Shown here piece by piece: positions 7,274-14,116 of a stretch of 64,000 bases of DNA (the first letter of the stretch is position 1; each line of letters opens with the position of its first letter). The notes under the pieces are model-generated. The model made no database searches, was not told the DNA's origin, and saw nothing but the letters and a program-made list of their open reading frames with translations. Both the position numbers and the translations under genes were made by a program. Source of the stretch: Bradyrhizobium amphicarpaeae (lineage in GTDB: Bacteria > Pseudomonadota > Alphaproteobacteria > Rhizobiales > Xanthobacteraceae); the NCBI RefSeq assembly GCF_002266435.3, contig NZ_CP029426.2, positions 868,001 to 932,000 of the forward strand, read 5' to 3'.

Positions 7274-8821
7274 TCATCGCAACCCGGCGCGCCGGAAGCC
7301 TTCGAGATAGTGCTCGCGATCGCCGTCATTGGCCCACGGCAGTTGCGTCGCGATCCAGTGCAGCGAGATGTCGGGCTGGGTGCGGCGGAGTTCGCCCAGC
7401 GCCGTCTCCGCAAGCATTCCGTCTCCGGTCATGCCGGCGGAGACCGCGAGCACGCGGTAGGCGCCGGTGAGATCGCCGCGATGGCGGATCGCCTCGCGCG
7501 CCAGCGCGATGGCCTCGTCATAGCGCCGTTCGGTGAAGCGCGCATAGCCGGCGATGCCGTGATAGATCGCCAGCGACGGATCGCGCGGTGACAGACGGAT
7601 CGCCCGTTGCGCGGCCTCGAACGATTCCTTCGAACGGCCGGCATAGGATAACGCCAGTGCGTAATAGCCCTGCGCCAGCGAGAAGTTCGGATTGAGCGCG
7701 AGCGCCTGCTCGAACGCGGCCAGCGCATCCGCAAGCCTGCGTGTCGAGAAGCAGACGCTGCCGAGCGCGGCATGCGCCCAGGCATCCTCATGGTCGCAGC
7801 GCACCGCTGCCAGCGCCGCGGCTTCCGCCGCCGGCGCCACCGCGGCGAGCTCGGTCCAGCCGAGATGCACGCCGAACATGTGGTTTGCCGCCAGCACCGA
7901 CAGCGCCTGGCCGTAATTCGGATCGATCCCGATCGCGCGTTCGAGCAGTATCCGTGCAGTGTCGTGGTCGCGCCGGGTCACCCGCCAGAAATGCGACAGC
8001 GCCCGCATCAGGAGATCCCATGCGTCCAGGCTCGCAGGCGCCTTGCGGTGGGCGCGAAAACTCTCCGCCGCGTGAATCTGCGGTTCGATCGCAGCGGCAA
8101 TCGCGTTGGTGATCTCGTCCTGGACCGCGAAGACGTCGACCAGCTCGCGGTCATAGCGCTCGGCCCACAAATGGCTGCCCGAATTGGCATCGTTGAGCTG
8201 TGCGGTGATGCGCAGCCGGCTGCCTGCCTTGCGCACGCTGCCTTCGACGACGTAGCGGACGCCGAGCTCCTCCGCGATCTGCCTGATGTTGACCGCGCGT
8301 CCCCTGTAGGTGAAGGACGAGTTGCGGGCGATCACCATGAACCAGCGCTGCTTCGACAGCGCCGTGAGGATGTCCTCGCTGATGCCGTCGCCGAAATAGT
8401 CCTGCGCGGGATCGCCGCTCATGTTCTCGAAGGCGAGCACCGCAATCGCCGGGCGGTCCGCCACGCGCGATGGTGCGGGCCTGGTTTCGGCCGGTACGTT
8501 CGATGCTGCCACTTCTTCCCGGACTTCGCCGACGAAACGGAAGCCCTTGCGCGGAATGGTCTTGATCAGCCGCTGCGTCGCGCCGTCGTCGCCGATCGCC
8601 TTGCGCGCGGCGTTGATCCGGCTGTTCAGCGCGGAATCCGAGATGATCCGATCGCTCCAGATCTGGCTGATCAGGTCATCCTTGCCGACCACACGCGCGC
8701 GTTGCGCCACCAGATAGAGCAGAAGGTCGAACACCTGCGGCTGCAACGGCACGGCTGCCCCGCCGCAGGTGAGTTCCCGCAGGTCGCCGTCGAGCACGTT
8801 GTTTTCGAAGCGAAATCGCAC
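7274..8821 (-). CDS. ToxR/CadC-type winged-helix regulator with TPR repeats
   Basis: A 515-residue regulator starting at GTG 8821. The N-terminal 100 residues form an OmpR/PhoB-like winged helix (LRELTCGGAAVPLQPQVFDLL; IKTIPRKGFRFVGEV). A TolB/FlgO-like segment follows, as in adenylate-cyclase-linked regulators (AVLAFENMSGDPAQDYFGDG, near 130-150). TPR-like helices occupy the C-terminal half (ALALNPNFSLAQGYYALAL). There is no clear membrane helix, so unlike CadC it looks cytoplasmic. It diverges from mddA, and a tandem 22-base direct repeat lies just upstream of its start. It may regulate itself and mddA. Confidence 0.88.
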   Translation of the reverse strand: MRFRFENNVLDGDLRELTCGGAAVPLQPQVFDLLLYLVAQRARVVGKDDLISQIWSDRIISDSALNSRINAARKAIGDDGATQRLIKTIPRKGFRFVGEVREEVAASNVPAETRPAPSRVADRPAIAVLAFENMSGDPAQDYFGDGISEDILTALSKQRWFMVIARNSSFTYRGRAVNIRQIAEELGVRYVVEGSVRKAGSRLRITAQLNDANSGSHLWAERYDRELVDVFAVQDEITNAIAAAIEPQIHAAESFRAHRKAPASLDAWDLLMRALSHFWRVTRRDHDTARILLERAIGIDPNYGQALSVLAANHMFGVHLGWTELAAVAPAAEAAALAAVRCDHEDAWAHAALGSVCFSTRRLADALAAFEQALALNPNFSLAQGYYALALSYAGRSKESFEAAQRAIRLSPRDPSLAIYHGIAGYARFTERRYDEAIALAREAIRHRGDLTGAYRVLAVSAGMTGDGMLAETALGELRRTQPDISLHWIATQLPWANDGDREHYLEGFRRAGLR

Positions 8822-8827
8822 GTTTCT

Positions 8828-8871
8828 GTCGTCTCAAGCAAAAATCAAAGTCGTCTCAGGCGAAAATCAAC
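8828..8871. promoter_or_regulatory. Tandem 22-bp direct repeat, putative regulator site
   Basis: Two adjacent copies at 8828-8849 and 8850-8871 match at 19 of 22 positions; both start GTCGTCTCA and contain AAAATCAA. The period is about two helical turns. OmpR-type winged helices bind direct repeats with this geometry. The pair lies 7 bases upstream of the divergent regulator start and 84 bases from mddA. Confidence 0.55.
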
Positions 8872-8954
8872 CGTCCGCCAAAGTCTGCGGACGTCCGATC
8901 CGGCATGCTGCAAGGACCAAACAGTGTCGATGTCTCGGCACAACGGAGCATTTC

Positions 8955-9743
8955 ATGACCCAACTTGATCACCAGATCCATTCCATCGGCCCGGAGGTTG
9001 CGGGCTCACGCATTCTCAAGCTCGTCGCCTTTTTGTACGGAATTACGGCCTATCTCGTATTCTTCGTCACCATTCTCTACGCCATCGGCTTCGTCATGGG
9101 GGTGATGGTGCCGAAGACCATCGACACCGGAACCGACACGCCGACGGTCGAGGCGATCATCGTCAATCTACTCCTGATGACGCTGTTCGCCGTTCAGCAC
9201 AGCGTGATGGCGCGGAAGCAGTTCAAAGCGTGGTGGACGCAGTTCGTCCCCAAGCCGGTCGAGCGCTCGACCTATGTGCTGTTGGCGAGCCTGTCATTGC
9301 TGCTCCTGTTCTGGCAGTGGCGCCCGTTGCCTGCGGTCATATGGAACGTCGAGAATCCGGATCTCGCCGTGACTCTGGTCACGCTGTCCTTCGCGGGCTG
9401 GGTGCTGGTGTTCGCCAGTACCTACATGATCAATCATTTCGAATTGTTCGGATTGCATCAGGTGACCAGCCATCTGGTCGGCAAGGAGATGACGCCGCCG
9501 CGCTTCAAGACGCCGCTGCTCTACAATTTCGTCCGCCATCCGATCTATCTCGGTTTCATCGTTGCGTTCTGGGCGGCGCCGACCATGACCGCGGGCCATC
9601 TGCTGTTCGCAGCCGTCACCACGATCTACATCTTCGTCGGCATCGCGCTGGAGGAGCACGACCTCGTCGCTCTCTTCGGCGACGAGTACCGGCAGTACAA
9701 ACAACGGGTCTCGATGCTTATTCCCTGGCGCCGATCACTCTAG
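8955..9743 (+). CDS. mddA: Methanethiol S-methyltransferase-like membrane protein
   Basis: Membrane protein of 262 residues from ATG 8955 (CGGAG upstream). It belongs to the isoprenylcysteine methyltransferase/NnrU-like group, and the sequence fits MddA, which methylates methanethiol with SAM to give dimethyl sulfide. About six hydrophobic segments are seen. The conserved tail contains FKTPLLYNFVRHPIYLGF, which holds the SAM-binding RHPxYLG motif, followed by ALEEHDLVALFGDEYRQYKQRV. Bradyrhizobium is one genus in which MddA activity has been reported, from memory. Activity on other thiols cannot be excluded. Confidence 0.85.
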   Translation: MTQLDHQIHSIGPEVAGSRILKLVAFLYGITAYLVFFVTILYAIGFVMGVMVPKTIDTGTDTPTVEAIIVNLLLMTLFAVQHSVMARKQFKAWWTQFVPKPVERSTYVLLASLSLLLLFWQWRPLPAVIWNVENPDLAVTLVTLSFAGWVLVFASTYMINHFELFGLHQVTSHLVGKEMTPPRFKTPLLYNFVRHPIYLGFIVAFWAAPTMTAGHLLFAAVTTIYIFVGIALEEHDLVALFGDEYRQYKQRVSMLIPWRRSL

Positions 9744-9869
9744 CCTCTGCGCGGCACCGCGCGCGTCCGCCGAACGGAGGACGCCCGGCCGCGTCAGGTG
9801 AGCTACGCGAGCATCTCACACGCCTGTCCCCTCGACGCCCCCGGGGTGATCTCCCCCTTCACCCCGGCA

Positions 9870-9923
9870 CCTCTCCCCGCATCCCATCGGCCCGACATAT
9901 TGTGGTCGGGGAGCGGGGAGAGG
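9870..9923. repeat. Nested palindromic intergenic repeat
   Basis: Outer arms CCTCTCCCCGC (9870-9880) and GCGGGGAGAGG (9913-9923) enclose an inner stem CCCGAC/GTCGGG (9891-9896, 9905-9910). The outer arm is shared with the element at 2313-2340. It lies between mddA and the GFA gene, 34 bases before the latter start. Confidence 0.7.
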
Positions 9924-9956
9924 ATTTCTTTCCCTTCATCAAACGGAGACGACCCA

Positions 9957-10379
9957 ATGAAACATGTCGGAAACTGCTTCTGTGGCGCGGTCACGATCGA
10001 GGTCACGGGCGCACCGGAGGCGATGGGCTATTGCCATTGCCGCTCCTGCCGCTCCTGGTCGGGCGGCCCGGTCAATGCCTTCAGCCTGTGGAAGCCCGAA
10101 GCGGTACGCGTCACCGAAGGCGCGCAGAATGTCGAGACGTTTGCAAAGACGCCGCTCAGCCAGCGCAAATATTGCAAGAAATGCGGCGGCCATCTCATGA
10201 CCAACCATCCGCCGCTCGCACTGGTCGACGTCTTCACCGCCACCATCCCGACGCTCGCATTCGAGCCTGGCGTTCACGTCAACTATGCCGAGACGGTGCT
10301 GCCGATGCGCGACGGACTGCCCAAGTTGAAGGATTTCCCGGCCGAGTTCGGCGGCAGCGGCGAGATGATGCAGGAGTAG
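9957..10379 (+). CDS. GFA (CENP-V/GFA domain) family protein
   Basis: Small zinc protein of 140 residues from ATG 9957, with GGAG at 9945-9948. It has the cysteine pattern of the GFA family: NCFCGAV near the start, then YCHCRSCRSW and YCKKCGGHL, which bind structural and catalytic-type zinc. The founding member is glutathione-dependent formaldehyde-activating enzyme, but most family members have unknown substrates. No formaldehyde-oxidation genes are adjacent, so I do not assign that activity. A good terminator follows. Confidence 0.88.
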   Translation: MKHVGNCFCGAVTIEVTGAPEAMGYCHCRSCRSWSGGPVNAFSLWKPEAVRVTEGAQNVETFAKTPLSQRKYCKKCGGHLMTNHPPLALVDVFTATIPTLAFEPGVHVNYAETVLPMRDGLPKLKDFPAEFGGSGEMMQE

Positions 10380-10392
10380 CGGCGCCGGCTTC

Positions 10393-10427
10393 GAGAGGGC
10401 GGCAGCGCGCGCCGCCCTCTCTTTATT
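10393..10427. terminator. Intrinsic terminator
   Basis: A perfect stem (GAGAGGGCGGC against GCCGCCCTCTC) with a seven-base loop spans 10393-10421 and is followed by TTTATT. It lies between the convergent GFA gene and the Cys-rich gene. The T-rich tract suits the plus strand best. Confidence 0.8.
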
Positions 10428-10446
10428 CAGGTGAAACGAGGGCGGA

Positions 10447-10671
10447 TCAACCGCCGCGCGACTCGACGACCTTGCGGCAGCTGTCCGAGAGCTTTGACTT
10501 GTTCTCGCGCAGGCAGGCATTCATCTGCGGCGGCTTGCCGATATGTTCGGCGCAGAATTTGCTGGCATCGCCGCGGCAGGCCATTTGCTCCTGGACCGAT
10601 GGACCGGATTGCGCGGCAGCGGGCAGGGCGGCTGCGGTGAGCAGCAGAGCGGCAAGAACCGAAATCTTCAT
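10447..10671 (-). CDS. Small exported cysteine-rich repeat protein
   Basis: A 74-residue protein with a Sec signal peptide (about residues 1-20, ending AAA before QSG). The mature part has four cysteines: MACRGDASKFCAEH, then MNACLRENKSKLSDSC. This spacing fits the cysteine-rich (GLG1-like) repeat found in small bacterial periplasmic proteins. Function is unknown. AAGAGGTG is seen upstream of the ATG at 10671. It is convergent with the GFA gene across a terminator. Confidence 0.8.
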   Translation of the reverse strand: MKISVLAALLLTAAALPAAAQSGPSVQEQMACRGDASKFCAEHIGKPPQMNACLRENKSKLSDSCRKVVESRGG

Positions 10672-10907
10672 GAAGCACCTCTTGTAAATCCTCGTTGGTC
10701 CCGACCGGGATCAATCGGGCCGGACCATCTCGCGAAGGCCGTGCACGGGTCCATGCCATGTTCATGGCACCGGCAGGCCCTCACGGCCGCGGGACCCCCA
10801 TCTTCATGGCATGTATCTGCGCGCCGTCTTTTGTCATTCAGGCTGCACCTCGGCTGCGAGACCCGGTGATTGCATCGGGACGCCGAACGGGAAGCAGGAG
10901 AGCTAGG

Positions 10908-11201
10908 ATGTCGAAGAGAGCTGGAGCGCTAAGTGCAGGGCTGACGGTCATGGCGCTGGCGGGCGTGGCGATGGTGTCGCTGGGGACGAGCCCGGCGCAG
11001 GCGGTGGTCTATTGCAAGACCGTCGGCGTGCCCAAGGGCTGCGTGGTGCGGCCGACGGCGGCGGCGGTGGTCGTGGCGCCGGGAGCGCCGGTCGCGGCGG
11101 CGGCAGTCGCAACGCCCGGCGTCGGCGCGCCCGGGGTCGGCGTGCGCGCGGGAACGCCGATGAACCGCGGTGGACCGGTCAATCGCGTCGGCAGGCGCTG
11201 A
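10908..11201 (+). CDS. Small exported Ala/Val/Gly-rich protein
   Basis: A 97-residue protein from ATG 10908, preceded by AGGAG. The signal peptide ends around residue 32 (SPAQA). The mature part starts VVYCKTVGVPKGCVVRP, with two cysteines, and continues as a low-complexity stretch rich in Ala, Val, Pro and Gly. Similar small proteins are common in Bradyrhizobium, but I know of no assigned function. A longer frame from 10695 lacks a signal peptide and is not preferred. A hairpin terminator follows. Confidence 0.7.
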   Translation: MSKRAGALSAGLTVMALAGVAMVSLGTSPAQAVVYCKTVGVPKGCVVRPTAAAVVVAPGAPVAAAAVATPGVGAPGVGVRAGTPMNRGGPVNRVGRR

Positions 11202-11298
11202 CATTTCCATTCGATTGAGTTGATTGCATCGCTTCGGGCCCAGGGCGCGCCTTGCGGACGAACCCCCCGTCCTCCGCCGGCGAATCACCCGGCCCGTT

Positions 11299-11341
11299 CC
11301 CTCTCTCCGTGCGTCCCACACGTTTCGGAGAGGGGGCTTTT
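11299..11341 (+). terminator. Intrinsic terminator after small exported protein
   Basis: Arms 11299-11309 and 11326-11336 form 11 base pairs with one G-T wobble, followed by CTTTTC. It serves the plus-strand gene ending at 11201 and abuts the stop codon of the convergent histidine kinase. Confidence 0.6.
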
Positions 11342-13287
11342 CAGCCCGCAGCCGCGTCGCTGTCGGGAAAACGCTGCGGCAAGTGCAGCCGCACGCGCGT
11401 CCCTGAGGCATCGGAACTCAGATCGAGCACCGCGCCGCAGCGCGCGGCGCGATTTCTCATGTTGCGCAGGCCGCGCGCGGTCTGGCCGGTGCGTCCGGCT
11501 TCGCCGTCGCCGGCCGGTGCAAAGCCATGGCCGTCGTCGGTCACGCTGATCAGGCCGCACGGCCCCTCGCTTGCGTCGAGCGTCTCGATGGTGACCGCGA
11601 TATGGCGGGCCTGAGCGTGCTTGACCGCGTTGGTCACGGCCTCGTCGAGGATGCGCACGATCTGGATGACGTGCCACGGCCGCAGTTCCGGGTGCAGCGG
11701 CAAGCCCTGCACGGTCGCCACGCGCCAGTCGAGCGTGATGTCGTGCGGCCGCAATTGCGCGCTGGCGCGCTCGCGCCAGGAGCCAAGCGCCAGCATCAGG
11801 TCGCCGCCGATGTCGTCCATGGAATCGATGACGAGACGCAGATCCTTCAGCGCGGCACGGGCAGCGTCGGTGATGGTCGCGCCCTCATGGCCGCGCTCGG
11901 AGAGCGCGACGATGCTGACGAGCTGGCCGCCAAGGCCGTCATGCAGGTCGCGCATCAGGCGCGTGCGTTCATTGGCGAGCGCGGCGGCGCGCGCGCGCTC
12001 CTCCTCGCGGACGAAGCTTGCCTTCAGCCGCTCCTCGGCCTCCCGCACGCGCGTCACCAGCTGGCCGGCAAAGCTGTCGACCTGGTTCAGCGCGCGGGCG
12101 AAGCGCCAAGTCAACCCCGCGCCGATCGCGACCAGCATCGCCGAATAGGACAGGCGCGAGACGAAGATGCGATCGTTGTTCACGATCTCGAGCACTGTCA
12201 GCATGTCCTGGATCCAGCAGACCAGCACGATGGTGACGGCGCAGCCGATCGTGAAGCTTGCGGCGTCCTGCCGCCGCACGACCGCGGTCGTGGTCACCCA
12301 GGCCATCAGCAGCAGGCAAAGCCCGACCGTGGGGATGCCGAGCACCAGGAAGAGGATGCGCGGAAGCGGCGGGCCCCCGATCAGCCCGACCACGAACACG
12401 ACGATCCCCGGCACGAACAGCAACGCGCCGTAGCGTGGCCAGCGCCAGCCGAAGAACAGTACGCCGAACATGACGACCAACGCACTCTCGGTCGGCGCGG
12501 ACGCCAGCAGCACCGCGGCAAGCCGCGACGTGGCGGCCGGCGGCACCGGCGGCGGGACATACGCCTGCACCACTCCGATCACCATCGCAGCCGCCAGCAC
12601 GCCGTAGACCGGCTCGCGGCGCCGCATCAGCCACATGATCGCGAGGATGACGGCCAGGATCGACTGCCAGGCCGAGAACACCACCGGCAGGGTGACGAAC
12701 AGCAGCGTGCGCGTCTCGTAGGCCGGACGCAGGGCTGCGTCCGGTCCGACATAGACGGTGTCGAGAAAGCCCTTCAACGGTCCCCACACGAACAGGCGCA
12801 CCGTGATTTCGTTGGCGCCCTCGCGCAGCAGCGAAGAGGGAATGGCTGCGATCTGCGGCGTGTTGCGGTCGGGCCGGTTGGCATTGGCATCGCGCCGGGA
12901 GTCGAGCACGACGACGCCGTCGACGGCGACCTCCACCGCGTTGCTGAAGCGCGGCAGATAGACCGACCATCCCGATGCCGCTTCGCCCTGGTGGAACGTG
13001 AAGCTGCCGGTATAGAGCGGCGGGTCGGCAAGCGAATAGCGCGAGGCCGTGAAATGCGGCAGCGCCACGGGCAGTGTCACGCCGTCCTCCCGCAGCGAAA
13101 ATCCGCTCAGCGCAAAATCGTCTGGGTCGCTCGGCTGCAGCAGCCGCAGTCCGACAATGGTGGCGATCACGATCAGGGCCTGCAGCAGCAGATAAGGCAC
13201 GAGGCGCGAGGCGATCAGCCGGCGCCGCGGGCGCGTGGGTGCCCTCGCAGGCGCCTTGGCAGCTACCTTGGCCGCGATCTCGCTCAC
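11341..13287 (-). CDS. Membrane sensor histidine kinase, 7TM-DISM-like, NarL-type
   Basis: Predicted inner-membrane kinase of 648 residues, starting at GTG 13287 that overlaps the regulator stop (GTGA). One N-terminal membrane helix (about 27-47) precedes a periplasmic domain of jelly-roll type (LPRFSNAVEVAVDGVVVLD). A multi-helix membrane region follows (about 190-400), matching the 7TM-DISM layout. A coiled linker leads to a HisKA_3 box with His449 in MRDLHDGLGGQL. The HATPase has its N box at DEAVTNAVKH (548-557) and DDGHGF as G1. It phosphorylates the adjacent regulator in all likelihood; the ligand is unknown. A longer frame upstream reads through the regulator gene and is not real. Confidence 0.9.
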   Translation of the reverse strand: MSEIAAKVAAKAPARAPTRPRRRLIASRLVPYLLLQALIVIATIVGLRLLQPSDPDDFALSGFSLREDGVTLPVALPHFTASRYSLADPPLYTGSFTFHQGEAASGWSVYLPRFSNAVEVAVDGVVVLDSRRDANANRPDRNTPQIAAIPSSLLREGANEITVRLFVWGPLKGFLDTVYVGPDAALRPAYETRTLLFVTLPVVFSAWQSILAVILAIMWLMRRREPVYGVLAAAMVIGVVQAYVPPPVPPAATSRLAAVLLASAPTESALVVMFGVLFFGWRWPRYGALLFVPGIVVFVVGLIGGPPLPRILFLVLGIPTVGLCLLLMAWVTTTAVVRRQDAASFTIGCAVTIVLVCWIQDMLTVLEIVNNDRIFVSRLSYSAMLVAIGAGLTWRFARALNQVDSFAGQLVTRVREAEERLKASFVREEERARAAALANERTRLMRDLHDGLGGQLVSIVALSERGHEGATITDAARAALKDLRLVIDSMDDIGGDLMLALGSWRERASAQLRPHDITLDWRVATVQGLPLHPELRPWHVIQIVRILDEAVTNAVKHAQARHIAVTIETLDASEGPCGLISVTDDGHGFAPAGDGEAGRTGQTARGLRNMRNRAARCGAVLDLSSDASGTRVRLHLPQRFPDSDAAAG

Positions 13288-13967
13288 AGCTTGATCAGAC
13301 CCTGCTGCACCGCCTCGAACACCGCTTCGCTGCGCGTGTGCACCTCGAGCTTGCGATAGATGTTCTTGATGTGGCCGGGCACGGTTTGCTTGGACAGCCC
13401 GAGATGGCTGGCGATCTCGGCATAGCTGAAGCCTTTTGCGATGCCCCAGAGGATGTCGATCTCGCGCGGCGTCAGCCGGGCGGTGTTGAGCACAGGGCCG
13501 GGCGGCGGCTCCGCCGAATTCTGCGCGGCGCCCTGTGTCCTGCGCACGATGAAGCGCGCGATCGAGGCCGAGATCGGCGAATGGCCGGCGACCAGGTCGC
13601 GCACGGTGGTGGCGATGTCGGTCGGGAAGGCGTCCTTGAGCAGATAGCCGGTGGCGCCGACCGTGATCGCGGAGATCACGCTCTCCTCGTCGCCGAGGGC
13701 CGAGATCACCATGATCTCGGTGTCGGGAAAGCGCTGCCTCATCTCGCGGATCAGCTCGACGCCGTGGCCGTCGGGCAGCCGCAGATCGGTCAGCAGCACG
13801 CGGGGCGCGCCGGCGGCCAGCGCCGAACGGGCTTCGCCGAGCGTGCCGGCGCTGCGCACCTCGTAGCCGGCCTTGATCAGCGCGTCCTGGAGCCGCCAAC
13901 AGGTCGGCGCGTCGTCCTCGACGAGGAGGATGGTGATGATTTCACCCGTCTCGCCCTGTTCAGTCAT
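13284..13967 (-). CDS. NarL/LuxR-type response regulator
   Basis: Two-domain regulator of 227 residues from ATG 13967. The receiver has the acidic pair E17-D18-D19, phospho-acceptor Asp61 in LLTDLRLPDGHG and the conserved Lys in YLLKDA. The C-terminal LuxR helix-turn-helix reads LTPREIDILWGIAKGFSYAE, followed by IASHLGLSKQTVPGHIKNIY. The stop overlaps the start of the kinase gene by four bases, so the pair is co-translated. The 150-base gap upstream separates it from the DUF2235 gene on the same strand. Target genes are not evident. Confidence 0.93.
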   Translation of the reverse strand: MTEQGETGEIITILLVEDDAPTCWRLQDALIKAGYEVRSAGTLGEARSALAAGAPRVLLTDLRLPDGHGVELIREMRQRFPDTEIMVISALGDEESVISAITVGATGYLLKDAFPTDIATTVRDLVAGHSPISASIARFIVRRTQGAAQNSAEPPPGPVLNTARLTPREIDILWGIAKGFSYAEIASHLGLSKQTVPGHIKNIYRKLEVHTRSEAVFEAVQQGLIKL

Positions 13968-14116
13968 GATCGTGGTCCCGCGGTCCGCGTGTCCCCCGCG
14001 GCGCAAGGGCAAGTTTAGCTGCCAGACGCAGGCAGCGACACCCATAATCATGGGGGCGGGATGCCCCGTGCCCAAGCCGCGGCGCGGAGAACTCCGACGC
14101 GGATCCCCGCCGGGTC

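Noticed and set aside
13288..13899. Upstream extension of the histidine kinase to 852 codons
   Set aside because: The extension overlaps the response regulator in another frame. The GTG at 13287 overlapping its stop is the natural start.
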